The notes under the pieces: generated by a model
Databases searched by the model: none
The model's input: only the letters and a program-made list of their open reading frames with translations
What the model was told of the DNA's origin: nothing
Origin: a virus
Strand: one strand, 5' to 3'
Length of the DNA stretch: 48,490 nucleotides
Virus record (IMG/VR): IMGVR_UViG_3300047550_003313
Location: 1-48,490 of that record
Part shown: positions 1 to 7,771 of the stretch, piece by piece
Position numbering within the stretch: the stretch's first letter is position 1
Layout of the letters: every line of letters begins with the position of its first letter
Translations under genes and position numbers: made by a program

Positions 1-1
1 T

Positions 2-385
2 TCTAAACAAGTGTCTCAAAGAAGGTGGTGGAATAATGGTGAGGTGGATAAACATACTATTGAATGTCCCGGTGACGAATGGGTGTTGGGAAGATTATAT
101 TCAAGAAAATTGACTGATGAGGAAATAGAAAATCTTAGAAAAATAAACACAGGTAAGTATGTGAGTGAAGAAACTCGTCAAAAACAAAGTGAGTTGCGGA
201 GAGGTAAAAAACTTACCGATGAGCATAAGAAAAAAATTGGAGAAACATCTAAAAAATTAGGTCTTAAACCTCCGTCAAGTAAAGGAAAAAAATGGTGGAA
301 TAATGGTATTATAGAAAAGTTATGCTTTGAATGTCCAGGTGAAGAATGGGTAAAGGGTAGGTGTCCAGTTGTAAAAGTGTCCTAA
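2..385 (+). CDS. Homing endonuclease, C-terminal part (5' end outside window)
   Basis: The frame is open to the left edge, so only the C-terminal part of the gene is present; the GTG at 11 is not a convincing start. Seen: two copies of a WWNNG...E-CPG-EW--GR repeat at the two ends of the fragment, flanking a NUMOD3-type motif (SEETRQK..LRRGKKLTDEHKKKI). NUMOD3 modules are DNA-binding pieces of phage HNH and GIY-YIG homing endonucleases. The catalytic domain would lie upstream of the window, so the nuclease class cannot be told. It could instead be a decayed remnant. Confidence 0.6.
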   Translation, partial: SKQVSQRRWWNNGEVDKHTIECPGDEWVLGRLYSRKLTDEEIENLRKINTGKYVSEETRQKQSELRRGKKLTDEHKKKIGETSKKLGLKPPSSKGKKWWNNGIIEKLCFECPGEEWVKGRCPVVKVS

Positions 386-392
386 CGATGCC

Positions 393-419
393 TTGATGGT
401 CTTCGTGGGAGTCTATAAT
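393..419 (+). promoter_or_regulatory. Possible sigma-70 promoter before the VWA gene
   Basis: A perfect -10 TATAAT lies at 414-419, with TTGATG at 393-398 as the only -35 candidate. The 15-bp spacing is short, so the -35 is doubtful. Start codon follows at 443. Confidence 0.4.
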
Positions 420-442
420 ACTCACATATCGCAAAACTCCTA

Positions 443-2590
443 ATGTCTGTTAATTTTGAAATTAAAGGAATGCTTGCTCGTCTTCTTGCCACAGAAGATT
501 TGATTGTTGAGCATAAAAAAGTGGAGACTGCTTGTTTTAATGTTCATACACGAGTTCTTACTTTACCGATGTGGGAGCGTGCTTCTAATAATGTTTATGA
601 CCTTTTGCTAAGTCATGAGGCGGCCCACGCAATTTATACAGATAATATTGACTGGACAAAAGACTACAAGATTCCTCCGCAGTTTGTGAATGTGGTGGAG
701 GATGCTCGTATTGAGAAACTGATGAAGCGTCGTTATGCTGGTCTGGCAAAGACTTTCTTTAATGGATATAAAGAACTTGCCGATGAGGATTTCTTCCAAA
801 TTAAAGATGACAATCTGGAAACTTATAACCTTGCTGACCGTGCAAATCTGTGGTTCAAGGTCGGTAACTATGTGAATGTGCCGATTGAAAGTGGTGAAGA
901 GTCTGAAATTATCGGTATGATTGCCGATACTGAGACCTTTGCTGATGTGCTTGTGGCAGCAGAGGCACTCTATAAGTATTGCAAACACAAGCAACAGGAA
1001 GAAACTAAGACTCAGATTGACAATCTGGAGTCTCAGGATTCTGGTGCGAGTCAACAACCTGCTTCTGATTTTTCCGATCAGCAGGAAGGTGAGAATGACA
1101 AACCTGAATCTGGTGGTGAATCACAACTTCCCTCAACCAGTGAAACAGAGCAGGAAAAGAAACCTACTTCTCAGGGTGGTGAAACTAATGAGGATCCAGA
1201 AGTCAAGACGATGGAATCTCTGGAAGAGGCACTGAAAGACCTCATCAACAACGATGGGTATGAGAATGTCTATCTGGAGTTGCCTAAACTTGACCTGGAT
1301 AAAGTGATTGTGCCTAACTCTGAAATTCACGATAGGTGTAAAGAATCTTGGGATAGTTTTATTCAAGATCGTGATTGGAAGTATGAGGATGTGTTTGGTG
1401 GAGTTGATAGTGACTATGTTGCTTTCAAAAGGTCGGCACAGAAAGAAGTCAACTATCTGGTGAAAGAGTTTGAGTGTCGCAAGGCAGCAGATTCCTATGC
1501 CCGTGCCACTACTGCTCGCACTGGTGTATTGGATTGTGCTAAACTTCATACCTACAAATACAACGAAGACCTCTTCAAGAAAGTCACCACTCTTGTCGAT
1601 GGTAAGAATCACGGACTCGTTTTTGTGCTGGATTGGTCTGGATCAATGTCTAATGTGATGCTGGATACTATCAAACAACTCTTCAATCTGGTTTGGTTTT
1701 GTAAGAAAGTTGCGATTCCATTTGAGGTTTATGCCTTCACCACTGATTATCCTCTTGTCAAGTATGATGAGAATGGTAAGGCAGATTTGCGTCAACTTTC
1801 CTATCAGAAAAAGGATGGACTCGTCCAAGTTGGTGAATGGTTTTCAATGATGAATCTTCTTACCAGTAAAGTGAATGGTAAGACTCTGGATGAGCAGATG
1901 AAGAATATCTATCGTCTTGCTGCTTCTTTCCGTTACTATTCGCACGTTTGCTATTCATATCCTGTGGGTATGAGTCTCTCTGGCACTCCCCTGAATGAGG
2001 CACTGATTTCTCTTCATCAGATTCTTCCTAAGTTTCAGAAGGAAAACAAACTTCAGAAAGTCCAGTGTGTGATTCTAACTGATGGTGAAGGTGCTCTTCT
2101 TAAGTATCATCGTGAAGTCCATCGTCGGTGGGAAGAAGATCCTTATATGGGCACATCACACATTGGTCCTAATGCTTTCCTTCGTGATCGTAAGACTGGA
2201 ATGACCTATTCTTGTGATTGTGAGTATCACGAATTCACCGATGTGCTTCTCCGCAATCTCCGTGACAGGTTTACTGATATTAACTTTATTGGTATTCGTG
2301 TGCTTGAATCTCGTGATGCTGGGCACTTTATTCGTCGGTATTGTGGGTATTATGGAGACACCTATGAAAAGACAATGAATGCCTGGAAAAAAGAAAAGGC
2401 ATTCACTATCAAGTCTTCTGGTTATCATTCTTACTTTGGTCTTTCTGCCGCAACTCTTGCTCAGGAATCTGAATTTGAGGTTGCCGAAGATGCTACCAAG
2501 TCTCAAATCAAATCTGCTTTTGTGAAGAGTTTGAAGTCTAAGAAGATGAATAAGAAGATTCTTGGAGATTTTATTTCGTTAGTGGCATAA
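443..2590 (+). CDS. Zincin-like / VWA-domain protein (CobT-like)
   Basis: 715 aa. An HEAAH motif (H58-H62) followed by VEDARIE near residue 86 looks like a metallopeptidase-type zinc site. Residues about 190-260 are an acidic, low-complexity linker rich in E, Q and S. A von Willebrand A domain begins near residue 390 with the MIDAS motif DWSGS (397-401). VWA proteins paired with MoxR/CobS-type AAA ATPases act as chaperone or chelatase partners, and such an ATPase is encoded at 5075. Cyanophage relatives are usually called peptidase or CobT-like; neither protease nor cobalt-chelatase activity is shown by sequence alone. A remodelling role with the ATPase is inference. Confidence 0.75.
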   Translation: MSVNFEIKGMLARLLATEDLIVEHKKVETACFNVHTRVLTLPMWERASNNVYDLLLSHEAAHAIYTDNIDWTKDYKIPPQFVNVVEDARIEKLMKRRYAGLAKTFFNGYKELADEDFFQIKDDNLETYNLADRANLWFKVGNYVNVPIESGEESEIIGMIADTETFADVLVAAEALYKYCKHKQQEETKTQIDNLESQDSGASQQPASDFSDQQEGENDKPESGGESQLPSTSETEQEKKPTSQGGETNEDPEVKTMESLEEALKDLINNDGYENVYLELPKLDLDKVIVPNSEIHDRCKESWDSFIQDRDWKYEDVFGGVDSDYVAFKRSAQKEVNYLVKEFECRKAADSYARATTARTGVLDCAKLHTYKYNEDLFKKVTTLVDGKNHGLVFVLDWSGSMSNVMLDTIKQLFNLVWFCKKVAIPFEVYAFTTDYPLVKYDENGKADLRQLSYQKKDGLVQVGEWFSMMNLLTSKVNGKTLDEQMKNIYRLAASFRYYSHVCYSYPVGMSLSGTPLNEALISLHQILPKFQKENKLQKVQCVILTDGEGALLKYHREVHRRWEEDPYMGTSHIGPNAFLRDRKTGMTYSCDCEYHEFTDVLLRNLRDRFTDINFIGIRVLESRDAGHFIRRYCGYYGDTYEKTMNAWKKEKAFTIKSSGYHSYFGLSAATLAQESEFEVAEDATKSQIKSAFVKSLKSKKMNKKILGDFISLVA

Positions 2591-2626
2591 ATAAAAATAC
2601 CTAATTTGGTGGTTCTTTTTAGGTTG

Positions 2627-2652
2627 GGAAAAGTACCTTCGGGTGCTTTTCC
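2627..2652 (+). terminator. UUCG-capped hairpin
   Basis: GGAAAAGTACC (2627-2637), loop TTCG, GGTGCTTTTCC (2642-2652): 11 pairs with one G-U. There is no strong T-run after it, so it may be a processing or weak termination signal after the VWA gene rather than a full terminator. Confidence 0.55.
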
Positions 2653-2654
2653 TG

Positions 2655-2662
2655 TATAAATA
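2655..2662 (+). promoter_or_regulatory. T4-type late promoter
   Basis: Exact TATAAATA, the T4 late consensus, 27 bases before the HNH endonuclease start at 2689. It lies inside the 2601-2681 inverted repeat. Confidence 0.7.
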
Positions 2663-2688
2663 CTAATAACCACCAAATTAGAATAGAA

Positions 2689-3489
2689 ATGAATTATCTA
2701 AAACATTATTGTAATCTCATCAGGAAAGCAGAGAAGAGAACTCCTCCTGAAGGTTATATAGAAAAACATCATACATTTCCAAAAAGTATCTTTGGAAAAA
2801 ATAATAGAGTTGTTGTGCTTACAGCAAGAGAGCATTATATTGCTCACTTATTGTTAGTAAAAATTTATATAAAAAGATATGGATTGAAAGATAATCGAAC
2901 TATTGGAATGATGTATGCTTATAATATGATGTCTAATAGGGGAGTTTATAATCATAGTATTTTATATGAAACTTTTAGAAAAAAATTTGTAAAAAGTATT
3001 AGGGGTGAAAGTCATCCTATGTATGGAAGAAATCATACTGAAGATACTAAAATAAAAATGCGTAAATCCAAAAATATGCCTCCTAGGACTAAAGAGCATA
3101 ATGAAAAATTGAGACGAGCAAATATTGGAAAAATTATATCTAATGAAACTAGAGAAAAATTGAGAAAATCACTTTTAGGAAAAAATACTGGACCCAAAAG
3201 TCAAGAAACTAAAAATAAAATAAGTCAATCTAAAATTGGTTCTATCCCTCCAAATAAAGGAAAACCGCATAGTGAAGAAACAAAAATAAAAATAAGAGAT
3301 AAAAAATGTAAGTATGAATATATTATTATCTCTCCATGTGGTATAGAATATAAAACAAATAATCTAAAAATGTTTTGTAGAGAATATACTAAAGAATATT
3401 TGTCTTATCCAAATATGTGTAAATTATCTAATGATAATTTTTATAATTACAAGATGTGGAAAGTAAACAGAGTGGAGCTGGTTGCCTGA
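2689..3489 (+). CDS. HNH homing endonuclease with NUMOD3 repeats
   Basis: 266 aa. The N-terminal nuclease domain carries EKHHTFPKS..NN-VVLTAREHYIAHLLL (residues about 25-60), the pattern of T4-like free-standing HNH endonucleases. Several NUMOD3-type DNA-binding motifs follow (SEETK-KI, SNETREKLRKS and similar) between about 105 and 205. The C-terminal 55 residues (I-SP-GIEY...NLK-FCREY) match a module seen in the endonucleases at 17814 and 34234. Base composition is clearly more AT-rich than the flanking genes, as expected for a mobile element. Expression is probably late and hairpin-controlled. Confidence 0.85.
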   Translation: MNYLKHYCNLIRKAEKRTPPEGYIEKHHTFPKSIFGKNNRVVVLTAREHYIAHLLLVKIYIKRYGLKDNRTIGMMYAYNMMSNRGVYNHSILYETFRKKFVKSIRGESHPMYGRNHTEDTKIKMRKSKNMPPRTKEHNEKLRRANIGKIISNETREKLRKSLLGKNTGPKSQETKNKISQSKIGSIPPNKGKPHSEETKIKIRDKKCKYEYIIISPCGIEYKTNNLKMFCREYTKEYLSYPNMCKLSNDNFYNYKMWKVNRVELVA

Positions 3490-3495
3490 TAAATA
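3488..3495 (+). promoter_or_regulatory. Late promoter variant
   Basis: GATAAATA overlapping the stop codon of the HNH gene, 20 bases before the start at 3516. Confidence 0.6.
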
Positions 3496-3515
3496 CCTAA
3501 AAAGTAATTATACAG

Positions 3516-4820
3516 ATGTATTATCAAGAAGAATTGCTTGATGAAAGGACCCTAATGAAGGGTAAGAAAATCAGAAAGTCTGGGACTATGGATATCCCTG
3601 GATCTGAAGGTGCTGCGAGAAAAGATGTTTCTCGTGCTGGATTTAGAAAAAAAGGTCCAATTCAAGAGCCAGAAGTTGAAAAGAGTGGTAAGGATGTGCC
3701 TGTTTGGGTAAGAAGTCATAAATCTCCTGGAGATTATGCTGCTCATACCGCAAGAAAGCAACATAGGGAAGGAGATAAACCACAAAGTAAAGAATTAAAA
3801 AAACAATTCGGCAAAACTGGTGCTAAAAAAGATTCACCAGTCCATGATATTACTGTTGGGTCTCCAAAATCAAAAGTAAAAGATCCTGGTCAAAGAGCAA
3901 GACAATTTGTTGGTGCTCTTAAGGATGTGAAGGATAAGATGAAATCAAAGAAAGGAGTTGCTACAAATACTCCAACTGCCATTGATTCTGCCAAGTCTAA
4001 GGGTAAAAAGAGTAGAAGTGGTGAAGAAGGTGCCGAGCAAAGAGGTAGAATTTATAAAAAACTTGGTATGGGTGAAAGAAATCCAAAAACAGGAGTCCAA
4101 ATGGCAAAACTAAACGATTCATTTAAATACAAGACATTTCAGGAATTTATGATGATTGCCGAAGGTATGACTATGAAAGACTTCAAAGCAAACCGCAGAA
4201 CTCTTAAGCGTAGAGAAGCTTCTGCTGATGCTAAAAAGAGAGGTCACGTAGGTAAAGAATGGTATAACAGTGGTAGGACTTATTCTCCTGATGAAGCAAA
4301 GAGAATGCGTTCAAAACTGGATGATGAGGAAAGAAGCACAAGACATCGTAGTTCTATAGACCCTGAGGGTGATGATAGTAACTACTCTGCGGACAAGACG
4401 AAGAATCCTAAGAAGATTCGTAAGCAAAAAGCAATGGGTGAAATTGGTGAAAGTTACTTTGATGAAATGATTAGAAATACAGAAAGCAGGAAGAAACTTC
4501 GTGACATTGAAGATAGGGAAGTAAGAAAGGGTGATAAGTCAAAAGGTGAAAATCCACGCAGTAAGTATCCAACGGAAAAAGGAAAACTAGCAGGACATCT
4601 TCTTCGTGGTCCAGAAAGCACTGGGTCAAAAGGTAATCCAGTAAGAAGTCGTGGAGGGACAAATGCTCCTGCTGATGAAAGAGTAGGTAGAGGACCTCAT
4701 CGTGCTGGAAACGCAGCATATTGGGCTGGAAATGCTGGTCCAAATAGAGATAGAGGTGCTGGGAATAAATCAGCAAGAAGGGCAGGTAAGTCTGTTCTAA
4801 ACAATCGTCCAGAAGATTGA
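3516..4820 (+). CDS. Basic, probably virion-associated protein with internal capsid-targeting motif
   Basis: 434 aa, very rich in K, R and G, without a recognisable enzyme domain. The N-terminal half is low complexity. Residues 206-216 read KTFQEFMMIAE followed by G, which resembles the T4 internal head protein targeting sequence (MKTYQEFIAE-A) cut by the gp21 prohead protease after x-x-E. An in-frame ATG at 4101 would put this motif near an N-terminus, so the reading frame may contain two starts or a fusion. A late promoter precedes it. The virion role is inferred from the motif, promoter class and composition. Confidence 0.6.
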   Translation: MYYQEELLDERTLMKGKKIRKSGTMDIPGSEGAARKDVSRAGFRKKGPIQEPEVEKSGKDVPVWVRSHKSPGDYAAHTARKQHREGDKPQSKELKKQFGKTGAKKDSPVHDITVGSPKSKVKDPGQRARQFVGALKDVKDKMKSKKGVATNTPTAIDSAKSKGKKSRSGEEGAEQRGRIYKKLGMGERNPKTGVQMAKLNDSFKYKTFQEFMMIAEGMTMKDFKANRRTLKRREASADAKKRGHVGKEWYNSGRTYSPDEAKRMRSKLDDEERSTRHRSSIDPEGDDSNYSADKTKNPKKIRKQKAMGEIGESYFDEMIRNTESRKKLRDIEDREVRKGDKSKGENPRSKYPTEKGKLAGHLLRGPESTGSKGNPVRSRGGTNAPADERVGRGPHRAGNAAYWAGNAGPNRDRGAGNKSARRAGKSVLNNRPED

Positions 4821-4826
4821 TAAATA
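4819..4826 (+). promoter_or_regulatory. Late promoter variant
   Basis: GATAAATA overlapping the preceding stop codon, 25 bases before the small gene at 4852. Confidence 0.6.
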
Positions 4827-4851
4827 CTCTTACAGAATTCTATTACAATCA

Positions 4852-4983
4852 ATGAGTAGATTTACAGACCTATTCCAACCAAAACCAGCACCAGAAGCAC
4901 CAGTTGTTAAAGAAAAGGAAGTGGTTGCTAAATCTGATAATGTTGTAGAAATTGGTAAGTGGAAGTCTAAGAAGACCAAGTAG
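4852..4983 (+). CDS. Small protein, 43 aa
   Basis: Begins MSRFTDLFQPKPAPEAPVV and ends KWKSKKTK. It is proline-rich, then highly charged. No domain is recognised. A late promoter lies directly upstream and an intrinsic terminator directly downstream, so it is the last gene of its unit and is likely expressed late. Confidence 0.6.
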   Translation: MSRFTDLFQPKPAPEAPVVKEKEVVAKSDNVVEIGKWKSKKTK

Positions 4984-5003
4984 ACACTTTCCAATCTGTC
5001 ACA

Positions 5004-5029
5004 GGGGGCACTTGATTGCCCCCTTTTTT
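5004..5029 (+). terminator. Intrinsic terminator
   Basis: GGGGGCA (5004-5010), loop CTTGAT, TGCCCCC (5017-5023), then six T. A textbook Rho-independent terminator; the loop and following base contain the -35 of the next promoter. Confidence 0.9.
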
Positions 5030-5039
5030 CTTGTATAAT
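5012..5039 (+). promoter_or_regulatory. Sigma-70 promoter embedded in a terminator
   Basis: TTGATT (5012-5017), 16 bp, TATAAT (5034-5039). The -35 sits in the loop and 3' arm of the terminator and the -10 follows its T-run. It drives the CobS-like gene at 5075. Confidence 0.7.
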
Positions 5040-5074
5040 TACTTTGTTGAAACGAAACGACCTCCCCCTTTATT

Positions 5075-6205
5075 ATGTCCCTCTCTGCTGATTACATCCG
5101 CACCTCTCTCCAAAGTCTGTATGGCGACTCCGTAACTGCCGCAGACATTCGTGCCTGGTGTGCGATGAATGGCACCAACTACCAGACAATCTCCAACAAA
5201 CTTGCTAACTACAAGACTGCTCGTGGTCGTTGGAATCTGGAAGTGACGCAAGATCGCGTAGAAGAGATTGAGCGTTCTTATCAAGCACCTGCTGCTCTCC
5301 CTGCTGTGGAACAAAACCTTATTCCTGATAAAGATGATACCTTCGTCAAGTTTGGTAATTTTAACGATATTAAACGTATTATTCAGTCCCGTCTATTCTA
5401 TCCAACGTTCATTACGGGTCTTTCGGGTAATGGTAAAACGTTCGGTGTGGAGCAAGCGTGTGCTCAACTCAAGCGTGAATTGATTCGTGTCAACATCACG
5501 ATTGAAACTGATGAAGATGACCTGATTGGTGGTTTCCGTCTTGTGAATGGTGAAACTGCCTGGCACAATGGTCCCGTTGTAGAAGCACTTGAGCGTGGTG
5601 CTATTCTCCTTCTGGATGAGATTGACCTTGCCTCCAACAAGATCTTGTGCCTTCAATCCATTCTGGAAGGTAAAGGTGTCTTCCTGAAAAAAATCGGTCG
5701 GTTTGTAAAACCTGCTGCTGGATTCAATGTCTTTGCTACTGCTAACACCAAGGGTAAGGGTTCTGATGATGGTCGATTCATTGGCACCAACGTGCTCAAT
5801 GAAGCATTCCTTGAGCGTTTCCCTGTGACCTTCGAGCAGTCTTATCCTGCCCCTGCGACCGAGCAGAAGATTCTGGAAGGCATTGCTCTGGACCTCGGAG
5901 TGGAAGACCGAGACTTCTGTAAACGTCTTTGCGATTGGGCGGATATCATCCGGAAAACATTCTACGATGGTGGCATTGAGGAAATCATCAGCACCCGTCG
6001 TCTGGTTCATATTATCCGTGCCTATAGCATCTTCCAGGACAAGGCAAAGGCAATTCAGGTGTGTATCAATCGTTTTGATGATGAAACCAAGCAAGCATTC
6101 CTTGAACTGTATGACAAAGTTGATGCTGACTTCCAGATGCCATCTACCGACCCTGAACTGACTATTGAAGGTGGACATCAAGTTGACCTGAAGAATACTT
6201 TCTGA
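5075..6205 (+). CDS. cobS: CobS/MoxR-type AAA+ ATPase
   Basis: 376 aa. After an N-terminal domain (about 1-85) come Walker A GLSGNGKT (115-122), Walker B LLLDEID (178-184), sensor-1-like ATANT (221-225) and an arginine-finger segment NEAFLERFP (R248). This is the cyanophage protein usually named CobS after the cobaltochelatase subunit. MoxR-class ATPases work with VWA proteins, and the VWA/zincin protein at 443 is the natural partner. A direct role in cobalamin synthesis is not supported by anything else here. Its final codons carry the promoter for the next gene. Confidence 0.85.
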   Translation: MSLSADYIRTSLQSLYGDSVTAADIRAWCAMNGTNYQTISNKLANYKTARGRWNLEVTQDRVEEIERSYQAPAALPAVEQNLIPDKDDTFVKFGNFNDIKRIIQSRLFYPTFITGLSGNGKTFGVEQACAQLKRELIRVNITIETDEDDLIGGFRLVNGETAWHNGPVVEALERGAILLLDEIDLASNKILCLQSILEGKGVFLKKIGRFVKPAAGFNVFATANTKGKGSDDGRFIGTNVLNEAFLERFPVTFEQSYPAPATEQKILEGIALDLGVEDRDFCKRLCDWADIIRKTFYDGGIEEIISTRRLVHIIRAYSIFQDKAKAIQVCINRFDDETKQAFLELYDKVDADFQMPSTDPELTIEGGHQVDLKNTF

Positions 6206-6211
6206 TATAAT
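6183..6211 (+). promoter_or_regulatory. Sigma-70 promoter in a gene tail; stop codon forms the extended -10
   Basis: TTGACC (6183-6188), 17 bp, TATAAT (6206-6211). The TGA stop of cobS (6203-6205) directly precedes TATAAT and gives the extended -10 TGATATAAT. Confidence 0.8.
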
Positions 6212-6212
6212 T

Positions 6213-6238
6213 GGGGAAGGTAAAAATGTGCCTTCCCC
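6213..6238 (+). other. Hairpin overlapping the transcription start
   Basis: GGGGAAGG (6213-6220) pairs with CCTTCCCC (6231-6238), five bases before the ATG at 6244. Initiation near 6218 would remove most of the left arm, so only read-through RNA would fold it near the start codon. Confidence 0.55.
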
Positions 6239-6243
6239 TTATT

Positions 6244-6660
6244 ATGGACGAGTATCCCTATTCAGAAAATCAATTCACAATGTCTATGAATGACAAGACT
6301 GGATTGATTGATATTTACAAAACTCCTGTTACTATGACTGAAAACACAAATCATCTCTGGAAATATAATGAAGATAAAATCCTGAAAGATATTCAGGATT
6401 ATGTGACTAGCACTTACGGCAGTCACTATTGTGGTCATAACCAAGACTACAGGGATATTCAGACGATTGACCTGATGGCAGCAAAAGATCTTGCTCCTGG
6501 ATTCTGTCAGGCAAATATTCTAAAGTATGGAAGTCGTTATGGTGACAAGGATGGTCGCAATAAGCGTGACTTGATGAAAGTGATTCACTATGCTATGCTC
6601 CTTCTTCACTTTGACGGGCATTATTCTCGCAAAGATAATGGTCTGACTGAATTCCGTTGA
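6244..6660 (+). CDS. DUF3310-family protein
   Basis: 138 aa. The C-terminal half matches the DUF3310 pattern of phage proteins: a helix leading to GFCQANILKYGSRYGDK, then RDLMKVIHYAMLLL. Family members are sometimes labelled nucleotide kinase, without strong evidence. The ATG at 6244 is chosen because it lies just after the promoter hairpin; an upstream extension would overlap the promoter. The next gene (gp45) starts three bases after its stop, so the two are cotranscribed. Confidence 0.7.
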   Translation: MDEYPYSENQFTMSMNDKTGLIDIYKTPVTMTENTNHLWKYNEDKILKDIQDYVTSTYGSHYCGHNQDYRDIQTIDLMAAKDLAPGFCQANILKYGSRYGDKDGRNKRDLMKVIHYAMLLLHFDGHYSRKDNGLTEFR

Positions 6661-6662
6661 TT

Positions 6663-7349
6663 ATGAAAATCCAAGACAAAACTATGAAACTCTCTGACAA
6701 CACCCTGACTATTCTTAAGAATTTTGCTGGAATCAATAACTCTATTCTTGTGAAGCAGGGAAACAAACTCCGCACGATTTCTGTTGCCAAAAATATTCTG
6801 GCAGAAGCAGATATCACTGAAGAGTTTCCCCGTGACTTTGCTATCTATGACCTCAATCAGTTTCTGAATGGTTTGAGTCTTCATGCCGACCCTGACCTAG
6901 ATTTCAAAGAAGATTCTTATCTGAGTATCAAAGAAGGTAAGCGTCGGGTGAAGTATTTCTTTGCCGACCCTAATGTTATTATCTCACCTCCCGATAAGGA
7001 AATTCAACTTCCTTCTCAGGATGTTTGTTTCCAACTGGACAGCACTTCTCTGGAGAAACTGGTGAAGGCAGCAGCAGTATATCAACTACCAGACCTCTCT
7101 GCGATTGGTGAGGCAGGTGTCATCAAACTGGTAGTGCGTGATAAGAAGAATGATACTTCTAACGAGTATGCCATTGTGGTTGGTGAGACTGATGATGAGT
7201 TTGTTTTCAACTTTAAAGTAGAAAACATTAAAATCATTCCTGGTGCCTATGATGTGGTTGTATCTTCTAAACTTCTCTCTCAATTTACCAATACCAAATA
7301 TAATCTGACGTATTATATTGCTCTGGAACCTGATTCTACTTTTGGTTGA
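6663..7349 (+). CDS. 45: DNA polymerase sliding clamp (gp45)
   Basis: 228 aa, the usual size of T4 gp45. The N-terminus (MKLSDNTLTILKNFAGINNSIL...), the DLNQFLNGLSL segment and the end (YYIALEPDSTFG) are characteristic. The trimeric clamp tethers gp43 to DNA and, in T4, also activates late transcription, which fits the many TATAAATA promoters here. The ATG at 6663 lies in the context TTGATTATGAA, shared with gp44 and dam, with no Shine-Dalgarno. The order 45-44-62-regA-43 follows T4. Confidence 0.92.
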   Translation: MKIQDKTMKLSDNTLTILKNFAGINNSILVKQGNKLRTISVAKNILAEADITEEFPRDFAIYDLNQFLNGLSLHADPDLDFKEDSYLSIKEGKRRVKYFFADPNVIISPPDKEIQLPSQDVCFQLDSTSLEKLVKAAAVYQLPDLSAIGEAGVIKLVVRDKKNDTSNEYAIVVGETDDEFVFNFKVENIKIIPGAYDVVVSSKLLSQFTNTKYNLTYYIALEPDSTFG

Positions 7350-7771
7350 TGGAATTTTTCTTATACCTAACTCCTGAAGCAAAAGAAATCATTAATCAAA
7401 TCTACAAAGCTCAATATTTGGTAAAAGAAAACATTGAGTTTTGTAGAAAAGATAAAAATCTTTTTGGATATGCTGAGCCATCAAAAAAATTTGTAATCTG
7501 TACAAATAATATTAAAAACAGTGGACATGATGCTAAGTTTTATATAAATGAGACCATATATCACGAAGCTGTGCATGTTGCTCAAATGTGCAATAAAGGA
7601 AACCCGTTTGGGATTTCTCTAAGTGATATGCCTCTTCCTCCAAATAAACTTAATGATATTAGAAATTCTGTTAAAGCATCTTCTGCTTCCTTTAGGATAG
7701 AGTATGAGGCATATTGGATGGAAGATAAACCAGAAAAAGTAAAGTATGTATTTCAAAAGTATTGCTTCTGA
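7349..7771 (+). CDS. HExxH putative metallopeptidase-like protein
   Basis: 140 aa. YHEAVHVAQM (residues 71-80) is an HExxH zinc site, preceded by a strand with polar residues (KFVICTNN). E117 in FRIEYEAYW could be a third ligand. It overlaps gp45 by one base (TGATG) and the next gene in the same way, so all three are translationally coupled. No family is recognised with certainty and the substrate is unknown. It is one of three HExxH proteins in this window. Confidence 0.55.
   Translation: MEFFLYLTPEAKEIINQIYKAQYLVKENIEFCRKDKNLFGYAEPSKKFVICTNNIKNSGHDAKFYINETIYHEAVHVAQMCNKGNPFGISLSDMPLPPNKLNDIRNSVKASSASFRIEYEAYWMEDKPEKVKYVFQKYCF

Larger units (their letters stand above)
2601..2681 (+). repeat. 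14-bp perfect inverted repeat around a late promoter, upstream of an HNH endonuclease
   Basis: CTAATTTGGTGGTT at 2601-2614 is exactly complementary to AACCACCAAATTAG at 2668-2681. Between the arms lie a UUCG-capped hairpin and a TATAAATA promoter. Transcripts starting at the promoter would begin around 2668, so they lack the left arm; read-through transcripts carry both arms. Confidence 0.8.

Noticed and set aside
5393-6181. Long minus-strand reading frame (262 codons) opposite the CobS-like gene
   Set aside because: It mirrors a clear AAA ATPase, has no recognisable domain, and arises from codon bias of the real gene.
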